64,000 bases of DNA from Cytophagaceae bacterium UBA7467. GTDB taxonomy: Bacteria > Bacteroidota > Bacteroidia > Cytophagales > Spirosomataceae. The stretch is from assembly GCA_002479785.1 (NCBI GenBank), contig DLPD01000029.1, positions 121,169-185,168 of the forward strand, in the 5' to 3' direction. This document shows, in pieces, positions 55,805-64,000 of this stretch. Every line of letters begins with the position of its first letter. The first letter of the stretch is position 1. Position numbers and translations under genes: made by a program. Below the pieces are notes generated by a model that ran no database searches, was not told the origin of the DNA, and worked only from the letters and a program-made list of their open reading frames with translations.

Positions 55805-56297
55805 AATAAAGATTAAGTTAGTTTTTAAATTAAATTTTGGGTTTCATGTGTTAATGTTCGATAGGCCTCCTTTCTGATAATGGTTGATAATTCATTTTAA
55901 GCTTTTAAATAGGTTTGTAAGTCAAACAAATTCTTTAAATAATACAACACGGTCCAGATATCAATTCGGAAATAGAATACCTCTCTTAACTATGCTACAC
56001 TATTACATACGACCAAATATGTCCAATTCTTACAACCTGCACAAGTTTTTACTCGATATTTTTTCATTTTTTTTATTTTAAATAGAAGTATTCTCTTAAT
56101 GCGTGCTCAGGGGGGCTATTTGATCAATTGAATACAATAATGGAGAGATCATTGGTCGGCAGAATTGAGGATTTTGTCTCGGTTTTACCTTGCCGTAATC
56201 CTTCGTTAACCTTTTTGTAAAGCAAGTAAAATCAGAAGCTGCCACCTTGGATAATTACAAAAAATGCAAAGAAGATATTTTTGTTTAATTTTGGCCT
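55805..56297. other. Intergenic region between SusC-2 and uvrC
   Basis: 493 nt separating two divergent genes. AT-rich; the only ORF (55884-56081) has no recognisable features. No clear Bacteroidota promoter pair was found for SusC-2. The uvrC -7 box lies at its right end. Confidence 0.5.
56286..56293 (+). promoter_or_regulatory. -7 promoter box abutting uvrC
   Basis: TAATTTTG matches TAnnTTTG and lies 4 nt before the uvrC ATG, so a transcript from it would be leaderless or nearly so. No -33 TTTG at the right distance. Confidence 0.45.
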
Positions 56298-58100
56298 ATG
56301 TCTCACTTTGACCCTAAATCTGTTCTCCCTACCCTGCCTGAAGATCCAGGGGTTTACCGCTACTTTGATGAAAGCGGAACCATTATCTACATAGGGAAGG
56401 CGAAGAATTTAAAGAACCGGGTTAGCTCCTATTTCACGAATACGAAAGGGAAGGATAACAAGACTAGGCGACTGGTTTCTCAAATCCGAAAGCTTGAGTT
56501 TACCATAGTTCATTCGGAATTTGATGCACTGCTTTTAGAAAATACACTGATCAAGCAGTTTCAGCCTAAGTATAATATCTTATTACGAGACGACAAGACT
56601 TATCCATTTATCTGTTTAACCCGAGAGCGTTTTCCTCGCTTAATTACAGAAAGGAGAATTAACCATGCATTGGGCACGTTTTTTGGTCCATATGCGAACC
56701 CTAAATTAATGAACGCCTTGCTTGAAATGCTGCACCAGCTGTATCCATTGCGAACCTGTGCGTTAAATTTAAAAGAGGCTAACGTAGAGGCAGGGAAATA
56801 CAAAGTTTGTTTAGAATACCATATAGGGAATTGCAAAGGGCCTTGTGAAGGTCTAGAGCAGGAGGCTCGCTATATGGAGTACATTGACCAGGTCTCGCAG
56901 ATCTTGAAGGGGAACTACCAGAAGGCAAAGACCTTTTTTATTTCCCAGATGCAGGAGGCCTCCGCGCGGATGGCTTTTGAGCAGGCGCAGGAATGGAAAG
57001 AGAAATGGCAATTGCTAGAAAACTTCCAGGCTAAGTCTACCGTCGTGAATCCGTCGATCCACGATGTAGATGTGTTTTCAATGGTGTCGGACGAGTCTTT
57101 AGCCTATATTAACTTCATGAAGGTTATTAATGGGACGATTTTGCAGTCGCAAACCTGGGAAGTAAAAAAGAAATTAGAGGAGGATGAGGCGGAGTTGTTG
57201 ACGATGTTGATTTGGGAGAAGCGGGATCAGTTTCAAAGTAAGGCCAAAGAAATTATCACGAACATCCCCATGTCCATCGAATTCGAGGGTGCTAAAAATA
57301 CACTTCCGAGTCAAGGAGACAAGCGGAAGCTGTTAGATATGTCTCTGAAGAATGTATTATATTTCCGAAAAGAAAAGGCAGACCGAAAAGCAGCGGAGGA
57401 AAGTGGTGGAGATCGTAAGATGCGCGTGATGATCAAATTGAAAAATGATTTGCGCCTGACTAATCTACCTAAACATATCGAATGTTTCGATAATTCGAAC
57501 TTACAAGGCACGAATCCCGTCTCCGCGATGGTCTGTTTCAAAAATTCCTTACCCTCTAAAAAAGATTACCGCACCTTCACTCCTAAAACCGTCGAAGGTC
57601 CAGATGACTTCGCCACGATGTACGAGGTAATAACCCGCAGATATACTCGACTACTAGAGGAAGAGGCAGAATTACCCGACCTGATTATCGTCGATGGAGG
57701 TAAGGGCCAGTTGAGTTCTGCATGCGATGCCTTGAAAGCGATCGGATTGTATGGACAAATCCCCATTATTGGCATCGCAAAGCGTTTAGAGGAGATTTAT
57801 TTTCCAGAGGACAGTTTACCCTTGTATATAGATAAGAAATCGGAGTCGCTGAAGCTGATTCAGCAGTTGCGGGATGAGGCGCACCGGTTTGGGATTACGG
57901 CACATCGAAATAAGCGAAGCAAGCATTTTATTGTGTCGCAGTTAGAGACGATGGATGGGATCGGGAAATTGACGGCGGCTAAATTATTGAAAGCTTTTGG
58001 CACGGTGGCGCAGCTGAAGGAAGCGTCGGAAGAGGATTTGGCCAAAGTCTTAGGCAAAATGAAAGCCCTCAAATTCAAAAAGCAATTAGAAAACCTCTAG
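56298..58100 (+). CDS. uvrC: UvrABC excinuclease subunit C
   Basis: Makes the dual incisions of nucleotide excision repair. 600 residues, normal length. GIY-YIG 3'-nuclease domain at the N-terminus (PGVYRYFDESGTIIYIGKAKNL), UVR UvrB-binding motif (ARMAFEQAQEWKEKWQLL), the UvrC RNase H-like domain (IECFDNSNLQGTNPVSAMVCF; LPDLIIVDGGKGQLSSA; LRDEAHRFGITAHRNKR), and a C-terminal helix-hairpin-helix pair (LETMDGIGKLTAAKLLKAFG). The 3' end overlaps the convergent nuoK by 4 nt. Confidence 0.97.
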   Translation: MSHFDPKSVLPTLPEDPGVYRYFDESGTIIYIGKAKNLKNRVSSYFTNTKGKDNKTRRLVSQIRKLEFTIVHSEFDALLLENTLIKQFQPKYNILLRDDKTYPFICLTRERFPRLITERRINHALGTFFGPYANPKLMNALLEMLHQLYPLRTCALNLKEANVEAGKYKVCLEYHIGNCKGPCEGLEQEARYMEYIDQVSQILKGNYQKAKTFFISQMQEASARMAFEQAQEWKEKWQLLENFQAKSTVVNPSIHDVDVFSMVSDESLAYINFMKVINGTILQSQTWEVKKKLEEDEAELLTMLIWEKRDQFQSKAKEIITNIPMSIEFEGAKNTLPSQGDKRKLLDMSLKNVLYFRKEKADRKAAEESGGDRKMRVMIKLKNDLRLTNLPKHIECFDNSNLQGTNPVSAMVCFKNSLPSKKDYRTFTPKTVEGPDDFATMYEVITRRYTRLLEEEAELPDLIIVDGGKGQLSSACDALKAIGLYGQIPIIGIAKRLEEIYFPEDSLPLYIDKKSESLKLIQQLRDEAHRFGITAHRNKRSKHFIVSQLETMDGIGKLTAAKLLKAFGTVAQLKEASEEDLAKVLGKMKALKFKKQLENL

Positions 58101-58402
58101 TATTCGGACGTAAACTGATCCACCTCGATGGCGCGGTAGTTGCGATAAACCTGCAATACAATCGCTAACGCAATCGCCATCTCGCAAACGCCTACGACTA
58201 ACACGAAAATACCCAGATATAAACCCTGTAACGAAGGGTCGTTTTTCGAAAAGGCCACCAAATTCAAATTCGCCGCATTCAAGATTAATTCGATCCCCAT
58301 TAAAACGAAAATCGTATTCTTCTTCAACAGCAATATCGATAATCCTGTCGCAAATAGAAAGGCAGAAACCCACAAGAAATAGATTACAGGAATATCAGTC
58401 AT
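58097..58402 (-). CDS. nuoK: NADH-quinone oxidoreductase subunit K
   Basis: 101 residues from ATG 58402; a form 5 residues longer is possible. Three transmembrane helices with the conserved glutamates in the helix FVLMGIELILNAANLNLVAF and further on VCEMAIALAIVLQVYR. Antiporter-like membrane-arm subunit of complex I. Its start overlaps the nuoJ stop by 8 nt. No nuoL follows; the gene runs head-on into uvrC. Confidence 0.95.
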   Translation of the reverse strand: MTDIPVIYFLWVSAFLFATGLSILLLKKNTIFVLMGIELILNAANLNLVAFSKNDPSLQGLYLGIFVLVVGVCEMAIALAIVLQVYRNYRAIEVDQFTSEY

Positions 58403-58901
58403 GGCTTTTCGCAACAAACGTGGCGCCTATCAAGGCAATCAATAAAAATACCCCAGCAAGTTCGAAAGGGAAGGCATATTCGGTCAATAATCCCAGGCCA
58501 ACTTCTTTCAATTTAGAATCACCTGTTACTGGCAAATTATTCACCCAAGGACCTTTGGTAAATAACCAGAAAAGGCCTAAGAAAAAGGATAATCCAAGAG
58601 ATATGGGTAATAATCGATTGGATTCGCGTGTCATCAAGTGATTCTTGCCTGTTTTTGCATCCGTTTGATTGGTTAACATAATCCCAAAAAGTATCAGAAT
58701 AAGTACCCCTCCCACATACACTAACAAGTGCGCGACCGCTAATACATCCGCAAAAGCTAAAACGTACAATCCTGCCAAACCAAGCATCGTTAAGAACATT
58801 GCCAAAGCCGCATGCAACAAATTCTTCGTCCACACCATTGACAACGCACTTCCGCATGTCAATAAGGCTAATACCAAGAAAGCAAGAACTAGTGGGCTCA
58901 T
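58395..58901 (-). CDS. nuoJ: NADH-quinone oxidoreductase subunit J
   Basis: 168 residues, five hydrophobic helices, with the family block NLLHAALAMFLTMLGLAGLYVLAFADVLAVAHLLVYVGGVLILILFGIML (key residues: the Tyr-x-Gly-Gly pi-bulge helix in LVYVGGVLIL). Membrane-arm subunit of complex I. Overlaps nuoI by 4 nt (ATGA). Confidence 0.95.
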   Translation of the reverse strand: MSPLVLAFLVLALLTCGSALSMVWTKNLLHAALAMFLTMLGLAGLYVLAFADVLAVAHLLVYVGGVLILILFGIMLTNQTDAKTGKNHLMTRESNRLLPISLGLSFFLGLFWLFTKGPWVNNLPVTGDSKLKEVGLGLLTEYAFPFELAGVFLLIALIGATFVAKSHD

Positions 58902-59596
58902 TCTGAGTCAGGTTTAGGCTTCGGTTTAAAACTAGGCTTGAAAGCGGGTTTGAAGGTAGGTTTAGGAGTCGCAGGTTTTTCTTCTGTTGATTCAACAGTC
59001 GGCGCTTCGGTAGGCAATACCGTTTTCGCTGCTTCTTTTGCAGCTTCCTTCTCTGCTACAAATTGCTCGTACAGCGCGCGTTTTTCAGCTGCTTGCTCTG
59101 GAGTCAAATTCGCAAATTCAAAGTTATGTTCTTTTACATCAAAGACCGAAAAATCATACTCCGAGGTCATTGTCAAGCACTCTGTTGGGCAAACCGTAGT
59201 ACAAAGGCCGCAGAAGCAGCATTTAGACATGTCGATATCAAACTTAGCAGCATAAAGGCGAATGGGCGAACCATCCGATGCGGTTCCCACTAAACCCGTC
59301 GCCTTAATCGGATCGATTTCGATGCAATCCACCGGACATACTTTCACACACTTATCACAGACGATGCAATCATCCATCTCATTGTGTAATTGGTAGCGTC
59401 CGTTAACTGGAGTTGGTATTTGCTGCTGCGGATATTGAAGCGTTACAATACCAGCCTTTTGATTAAAATAATCCGGATCTTGGACATTTTGTACACTGCG
59501 CTGGTTACGCGCCGCCCAGGCATGCTTCCACGTCAAAGCCATCCCCTTTCGAGTGCTTTGTATTCCCTCCCAAATAGCCTGAAAATAAGGTCTCAT
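58898..59596 (-). CDS. nuoI: NADH-quinone oxidoreductase subunit I
   Basis: 232 residues, longer than the ~180 usual. The two [4Fe-4S] cluster motifs are CIVCDKCVKVCP and CCFCGLCTTVCP, carrying clusters N6a/N6b in the peripheral arm. The extra length is a charged C-terminal tail: Glu/Ala-rich helix (EQAAEKRALYEQFVAEKEAA), then a Pro-rich tract ending in repeated F-K-P units (AFKPSFKPKPKP). Starts directly after the E1 stop with no gap. Confidence 0.94.
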   Translation of the reverse strand: MRPYFQAIWEGIQSTRKGMALTWKHAWAARNQRSVQNVQDPDYFNQKAGIVTLQYPQQQIPTPVNGRYQLHNEMDDCIVCDKCVKVCPVDCIEIDPIKATGLVGTASDGSPIRLYAAKFDIDMSKCCFCGLCTTVCPTECLTMTSEYDFSVFDVKEHNFEFANLTPEQAAEKRALYEQFVAEKEAAKEAAKTVLPTEAPTVESTEEKPATPKPTFKPAFKPSFKPKPKPDSE

Positions 59597-62008
59597 TTAA
59601 AAATAAATGGCTGGGTAAGTTAATGGATCTGATTCGCGCATAATTTCATAAACAGCATCTACGATATTCTCCGTATTTGGTTTGGAGAAATAATCCCCAT
59701 CTGAGCTGTAGGCAGGACGGTGAGCCGTCGCCGCGATACAAACAGCGGGACTTTCTAACCAGGTGAAGGCCCCTTGCTTATCAAGCACCTCTTGCATCAT
59801 GTAGGCAGACGCGCCTCCTGGCATATCCTCATCAGCAAAAATAACACGGTGCGTTTTTTGGATCGAGGCTAAAATGCTGTGATGGCGATCAAAAGGCAAT
59901 AAAGTCTGGGCATCCATCACTTCCACAGAGATTCCTAATCCCGCTAAAGTCTCCGCTGCCTCCATCACAATCCGACACATCGAACCATACGTAACCACGG
60001 TAATGTCCGTTCCCTCCCGGAGTATTTCAGGAATGCCTAGTGGCACCTCTATTTCCGTTAAATTAGACGGCATCGGTTCTTTCAAGCGGTAACCATTTAG
60101 ACATTCAATCACAATTCCGGGATCATCGCCCTTTAAAAGCGTACGGTACATCCCAGCCGCCTGCGTCATATTACGAGGCACACAAAAATGGACGCCACGT
60201 AATCCGTTTATTAAAACGGCCATAGGGCTTCCTGAATGCCAAATTCCCTCCAAACGATGCCCCCTTGTACGCAGAATCATCGGTGCTTTTTGTCCTCCAG
60301 CCGTTCTATAATGCAAACAGGCCCAATCATCCGACAAAATAGGGAAAGGATAAAATATGTAATCCAAATATTGAATCTCTACAATAGGCTTCAAACCACG
60401 CATCGCGGCACCAATTCCTTGGCCTACGATACTAACTTCGCGGATTCCAGTATCGGTCACTTTTAATGGTCCGTAGATATCTTGCAATCCGGCCAACGTT
60501 TGATTCACATCCCCAATTTTCCCAACGTCCTCTCCTAAGATAAATACGCGTGGATCTTGCAAGAACTGCGAAAATGCCTTGTTTAGAATCTCTCTTCCAT
60601 CTACTAAGGCCGGTTCTTTTTCATAGGTGGGCTTAACCCCTTCAATCAACAAAGGTGACTCGTCTGACTCACTCATTTGGTGTGAGCTGAAACGCCTTCT
60701 GTTTAGTTTTTCAAGGTCATCAAGCCATTTGCGAAGTAACTTAACCGCAGGCCCTTGGTAGAATCGAAAAGCGCGTAAAGTCTTGCGACCTGCCCGCACT
60801 AAATCACTAAAAATAGGATAAGGAAGGGCATTTAATTCATCGATAATGGGCTGTAATAAACTAGGCTCGTTAGTGGAATCTAACAGGTTTTTCGCGATGC
60901 GTAAAAACCCTTTTTTATCCACCTCAACTGAGGCCATATAGGCTGCAAAGGCTTCTTTTTGGTATTTACGTGCTAACACAACGACCTCCTCGTCGATTGC
61001 TTTTAGCTGCTCCTCTGAGGCGAAATTTTGGGATAATACCCACTGACGAAATAGCACATTGCAATCAGACTCTAATTCCCAAGCTAAACGCTCGGCAGAT
61101 TTGTAACGCTCGTGTGAACCAGACGCGGAGTGACCTTGGGGCTGTGTACATTCAACCACGTGAACTAGGCAAGGAACAAAGTCCTTGCGAGCTAAATCTG
61201 CTGCCTTTTTATAGGCCGCCATTAATCCAGGATAATCCCAGGCTTTTACTTGTATGATTTCTAATCCTTTTTCCTGCTCATTACGTTGATAACCCGCTAA
61301 AGCCTTTGAAATGGAGGATTTTGTCGTTTGAAACTCAATAGGAACGGAGATACCGTACCCATCATCCCAAACCGAAAAAACGATAGGAATCTGCAATACA
61401 CCTGCGGCGTTAATACACTCTAAAAACATTCCCTCAGACGTGGATGCATCCCCTATGGTAGTGAAGCATACTTCCTGACCATGTTTGGAGAAAAGCGCAC
61501 CATGCTCTTTTAAATCCACTCTTTCACGGTACATTTTAGAGGCATAGGCGATGCCTAAAGAACGCGGAATTTGTCCTGCTGTAGAGGAAATTCCAGCTAC
61601 AGTATTATAACGAGCCGTTTGATCCAGCCATTTGCCATTCTCATCTAACCAACGGGTGGCGTGGTGGTTATTCATTTGACGTCCACCTGAATGTGGATCA
61701 AATTGAATATCCGGATGACCGTATAGTTGCGCGAAATACTGTGGCCATGTTAAATCCCCTATCGCAGCACCAATCGTCTGGTCTCTGTAATAACCGGAGA
61801 TATAGTCACCTGGACGCATAGAACGCGCTAAAGCAATTTGGCATAACTCTTTCCCATCCCCATAAATACCAAACTTCGCCCGACCAGAAAAGACCTCTTT
61901 TCGTACCAAAAGACTACAAGCGCGGCTAATAGCAGCTAGGCGGTAGTCCTCGAGCACTGCAGCAGGATCGAAGGAAAGGTTAGGATTAGAAAAAGTAAAT
62001 GAATTCAA
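59597..62008 (-). CDS. 2-oxo-acid dehydrogenase E1, alpha and beta fused
   Basis: Thiamine-diphosphate decarboxylase component, probably of the branched-chain 2-oxo acid complex. The alpha part (about 1-410) has the ThDP/Mg motif IGDASTSEGMFLECINAAG; the beta part (about 460-803) has VFILGEDVGKIGDV, VDTGIRE-like TDTGIREVSIVGQGIGAAM and HSGSPMAVLIN. Such fused E1 proteins are usual in Bacteroidota. Start: no ATG precedes residue ~70; a TTG at 62044 lies upstream of the promoter boxes at 62031-62061, so the TTG at 62008 (803 residues) is preferred. The start remains uncertain. E2/E3 genes are not nearby. Confidence 0.88.
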   Translation of the reverse strand: MNSFTFSNPNLSFDPAAVLEDYRLAAISRACSLLVRKEVFSGRAKFGIYGDGKELCQIALARSMRPGDYISGYYRDQTIGAAIGDLTWPQYFAQLYGHPDIQFDPHSGGRQMNNHHATRWLDENGKWLDQTARYNTVAGISSTAGQIPRSLGIAYASKMYRERVDLKEHGALFSKHGQEVCFTTIGDASTSEGMFLECINAAGVLQIPIVFSVWDDGYGISVPIEFQTTKSSISKALAGYQRNEQEKGLEIIQVKAWDYPGLMAAYKKAADLARKDFVPCLVHVVECTQPQGHSASGSHERYKSAERLAWELESDCNVLFRQWVLSQNFASEEQLKAIDEEVVVLARKYQKEAFAAYMASVEVDKKGFLRIAKNLLDSTNEPSLLQPIIDELNALPYPIFSDLVRAGRKTLRAFRFYQGPAVKLLRKWLDDLEKLNRRRFSSHQMSESDESPLLIEGVKPTYEKEPALVDGREILNKAFSQFLQDPRVFILGEDVGKIGDVNQTLAGLQDIYGPLKVTDTGIREVSIVGQGIGAAMRGLKPIVEIQYLDYIFYPFPILSDDWACLHYRTAGGQKAPMILRTRGHRLEGIWHSGSPMAVLINGLRGVHFCVPRNMTQAAGMYRTLLKGDDPGIVIECLNGYRLKEPMPSNLTEIEVPLGIPEILREGTDITVVTYGSMCRIVMEAAETLAGLGISVEVMDAQTLLPFDRHHSILASIQKTHRVIFADEDMPGGASAYMMQEVLDKQGAFTWLESPAVCIAATAHRPAYSSDGDYFSKPNTENIVDAVYEIMRESDPLTYPAIYF

Positions 62009-62030
62009 CTGCTTCGTCTTATAAAACACG

Positions 62031-62061
62031 TAAAAATACAACAAAATCCTCGGCGTCCAAA
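62031..62061 (-). promoter_or_regulatory. Promoter of the E1-nuoIJK operon
   Basis: On the minus strand: TTTG (62058-62061), a 19-nt spacer, then TATTTTTA (62031-62038), one mismatch to TAnnTTTG. It places transcription start near 62022-62026, so only starts to the left of that are usable. Confidence 0.6.
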
Positions 62062-62079
62062 CAGAATCCAGACAAGAAA

Positions 62080-62111
62080 CTTGTCGAAATCTTTTATTGT
62101 TTATAGATTTG
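62080..62111 (+). promoter_or_regulatory. Promoter of the DUF1573 gene
   Basis: CTTG (62080-62083), 20-nt spacer and TAGATTTG (62104-62111), a full -7 match. Divergent from the E1 promoter, with only 18 nt between the two -33 boxes. Confidence 0.65.
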
Positions 62112-62128
62112 GAATGTAGATAAAACCA

Positions 62129-62518
62129 ATGAAATTAAATATGAAAAAATTAATCGCCCTATTTGTGCTTGTTTTAGGCTTTGCCTTCACGTCGAACGCG
62201 CAAGGTGCTTTGAAATTCAAACAAGAAAAGCATGATTTTGGAACCATCACAGAGGGAACAATTGCCACGTATAGCTTTGAATTCACGAATACAGGAAAAA
62301 CACCTGTTGTTATTTCTAACGTACAACCCTCTTGCGGATGCACCACTCCAGATTGGACAAGAGAGCCCGTTATGCCAGGTAAAACAGGTAAAGTAACAGC
62401 TTCATTTAATTCGGCAGGTCGCCCAGGTAACTTCAATAAAACGGTAACCGTAATTAATAACGGTGAAGTTTCTCAAATCGTTTTATCGATTCAAGGAAGC
62501 GTTGCTGCAAAGAAATAA
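62129..62518 (+). CDS. DUF1573 domain-containing exported protein
   Basis: 129 residues: signal peptide ending SNAQ, then one Ig-like DUF1573 domain starting FKQEKHDFGTITEGTIATYSFEFTNTGKTPVVISNVQPSCGCT, with the conserved CGC pair and FNSAGRPGNFNKTVTV. The family is widespread as small secreted proteins in Bacteroidota; function unknown. The start may be the Met four residues in (62141), directly at the signal peptide. Monocistronic: own promoter and terminator. Confidence 0.9.
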   Translation: MKLNMKKLIALFVLVLGFAFTSNAQGALKFKQEKHDFGTITEGTIATYSFEFTNTGKTPVVISNVQPSCGCTTPDWTREPVMPGKTGKVTASFNSAGRPGNFNKTVTVINNGEVSQIVLSIQGSVAAKK

Positions 62519-62535
62519 GCTACTAATTATGCCTA

Positions 62536-62570
62536 AAAAAAGCTCTCTGTTTATCGCAGAGAGCTTTTTT
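62536..62570. terminator. Bidirectional intrinsic terminator
   Basis: 14-bp perfect stem AAAAAAGCTCTCTG / CAGAGAGCTTTTTT with loop TTTATCG, between the convergent DUF1573 and cytochrome genes. Confidence 0.93.
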
Positions 62571-62572
62571 AT

Positions 62573-64000
62573 TTAGTCCCGATTCTTCAGTCCTTCCGTT
62601 TCCCGAAGACTATTAATCCAGCCCGCAATCTTTAACACATCCGCCTTAGGCACGTGACTCATGGGTGCCATTTCGGTGGCAAAGTCAGGCCAGTTTTGCG
62701 GATTAGGTTTATAGACTAACTCTAAAATTTTCTGATTCGAATAATTACGCTTAGCGATTTCTGTAAAGGCAGGGCCTATCAATTTGCTGTCTTTCGCATG
62801 GCAAGCAGAACAAGTATGTTTTTTCAATAGACCTGTGATGCCTAATTCATATCCTAGCGAATTTTTAACGACCCTTGCTGAAACTGTCGTTTTAATTTCA
62901 TCCTGTGGCGCCGCTGCCACTAAAGCAGGCCCAGCCGGAATTTCATTCAAGGTATAATAAGCGGTTTCATGAAGCAATGGCTCGCCTTTCTCATTCAATA
63001 CCCCTTTTAGGGTGAATTCATGGATAAAATACTGGCGAATTCCATCGATCGAAATGCGTACTTTCTTGTGATCTGCGGAGACTTCTACCCCTTTGATTTT
63101 CAAGTCTTTTAATTCGATAATCGGGCTTCCGTATTGGTGTTGGTATTTATAGATATACGATCGAATGGCATAAGAAGCAGCTTTTTTAACAGAATTCACG
63201 TCTACTGGCTGGGTAAAACTAAACTCAAATCCATCTGACTTCGCTTTAATCATATCGATTTCAAAAGGCATATTCCCGTTCCAAAACAAGCGCTGTAAAC
63301 CAAATTCATCCTTCCCAGTACTTCCCCATCCACGAGAAGTCATTCCTACGAACATGCTGCCATCTAAGCCAAAACGTTCGCGCAAAATACCTGACTGAAA
63401 GCCTTCGCGGTAGTTTATCGCAAATCCTTGGTATACACCGTTCACTTTCTCCAGACCCATCCGCATTACCTTGGATTGTCCTTGATCTGCTACGAAATAC
63501 TGACCTGGGAAAGGACTAAACTTGCCCTTTGTGGTATCTTGCAAAATATCGGAAGTAGAAATCCCCATAATCGCATGAGGGAACCAAACGGCAGGCAATT
63601 TAATCTTAGGATTTTTCTTGGCTGCCTCAAACATGGGTGAGCCATTATCTTGAATTTCCTCTAGACTAAGTTTCAAGGGGCTATTCGGTTCTTTCGCCCA
63701 TTTAAGCCCTCCTGGATTACCCGCAAAATCGCCTTTTGCTAAGTGTGTAACACGACCGGAACCTACCCAATCTCCTTGGTTTTCGCCGTAGAACAAATCG
63801 CCTTCATCGTTAAAGCTGTAACCTGCCGGGGAGCGTAATCCACCTGCAAAAGGTTCCATTTTACCGTCTGGAGAGATTTTAACGAACCATCCACGCCATT
63901 TGGCAAACTTACCTTCACCAAAGCCCACCCAGGCTAAATTCAAACTCACCCACATATCCCCGTTCTTATCAATTACGGGACCATAGGTATATTCGTGGTA
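62573..64000 (-). CDS. Exported c-type cytochrome with NHL/sorbosone dehydrogenase-like propeller (5' end outside window)
   Basis: The frame stays open to the right edge (476 codons incl. stop visible; residues Y-H-E-Y-T-Y-G-P precede the first internal Met), so the true start is outside. The visible part has a beta-propeller-like domain (ISPDGKMEPFAGGLRSPAGYSFNDEGDLFYGENQGDWVG; FVADQGQSKVMRMGLEKV), a linking beta domain, and a C-terminal heme domain with CSACH and the Met-bearing segment TEMAPMSHVP. Resembles the large exported cytochrome/dehydrogenase-like proteins of Bacteroidota and Planctomycetota. Substrate unknown. Confidence 0.8.
   Translation of the reverse strand, partial: YHEYTYGPVIDKNGDMWVSLNLAWVGFGEGKFAKWRGWFVKISPDGKMEPFAGGLRSPAGYSFNDEGDLFYGENQGDWVGSGRVTHLAKGDFAGNPGGLKWAKEPNSPLKLSLEEIQDNGSPMFEAAKKNPKIKLPAVWFPHAIMGISTSDILQDTTKGKFSPFPGQYFVADQGQSKVMRMGLEKVNGVYQGFAINYREGFQSGILRERFGLDGSMFVGMTSRGWGSTGKDEFGLQRLFWNGNMPFEIDMIKAKSDGFEFSFTQPVDVNSVKKAASYAIRSYIYKYQHQYGSPIIELKDLKIKGVEVSADHKKVRISIDGIRQYFIHEFTLKGVLNEKGEPLLHETAYYTLNEIPAGPALVAAAPQDEIKTTVSARVVKNSLGYELGITGLLKKHTCSACHAKDSKLIGPAFTEIAKRNYSNQKILELVYKPNPQNWPDFATEMAPMSHVPKADVLKIAGWINSLRETEGLKNRD

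Noticed and set aside
55884..56081. 65-residue ORF upstream of SusC-2
   Set aside because: Asn/Leu/Ser-rich translation of AT-rich non-coding DNA, no promoter or conserved motif.
24676..56297. The intergenic regions upstream of SusC-1 and SusC-2 both being 493 nt
   Set aside because: No sequence similarity between them was found on inspection, so the equal length looks like coincidence.

Overview
The window reads as chromosome from a member of the Bacteroidota, most likely the order Cytophagales. The evidence is two SusC/SusD outer-membrane pairs, a TonB receptor with a DUF4249 partner, a SprE/PorW-like TPR lipoprotein, an F0 subunit a with a His-rich exported N-terminus, several promoters of the Bacteroidota type (TTTG, 19-20 nt, TAnnTTTG), and moderate-to-low GC. 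A freshwater Spirosomataceae-type bacterium (for example Aquirufa or Arcicella) is a guess from gene content. I saw no rRNA, tRNA, CRISPR array, IS element or prophage.

Layout. 1-4.6 kb: an SDR enzyme cut by the window edge, hemA, recX, then a tyrosine operon (aminotransferase and tyrA) preceded by a 21-codon Tyr-rich leader peptide and a transcription attenuator. 4.6-8.3 kb: M1 peptidase and acyl-CoA dehydrogenase. 8.4-24.7 kb, all on the minus strand: SusC, SusD, two giant ASPIC/UnbV FG-GAP lipoproteins, a cytochrome c/FG-GAP protein, a second TonB receptor and a DUF4249 lipoprotein. 25.2-31 kb: yidD, a serine hydrolase, an NTF2-like protein, two large inverted repeats, myo-inositol oxygenase, DUF3592, a nucleoside-type MFS transporter and an SDR. 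31-35.3 kb: metX under a SAM-I riboswitch, and divergently the F0 genes (atpI-like, atpB, atpE, atpF) plus atpH, ending in a terminator before any atpA or atpG. 35.3-41.3 kb: DUF423, then a minus-strand operon atpZ, mrdA, rodA, MFS and a kinase-fold protein. 41.4-47.2 kb: a plus-strand operon of TPR lipoprotein, PBP1A and a second cytochrome c/FG-GAP lipoprotein. 47.2-55.8 kb: a second SusC-SusD-UnbV set. 55.8-64 kb: uvrC, nuoIJK behind a fused 2-oxo-acid dehydrogenase E1, a DUF1573 protein and a c-type cytochrome cut by the right edge.

How the genes work together. The most distinctive theme is a module present twice: SusC, SusD, one or two ~1,100-residue ASPIC/UnbV lipoproteins, and a ~490-residue protein with a heme c motif and FG-GAP repeats. 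A 31-nt sequence lies directly after the SusC stop codon in both copies (27 of 31 identical). The substrate of this module cannot be read from the sequence. The best-resolved regulatory system is the tyrosine attenuator, where anti-antiterminator, antiterminator and terminator pairings can all be drawn.

Several automatic start positions were moved to internal starts (hemA, the aminotransferase, tyrA, metX, UnbV-B, SusD-2, nuoK, E1). The reasons were that the longer forms used TTG codons, lay inside regulatory RNA, or lay upstream of a promoter.
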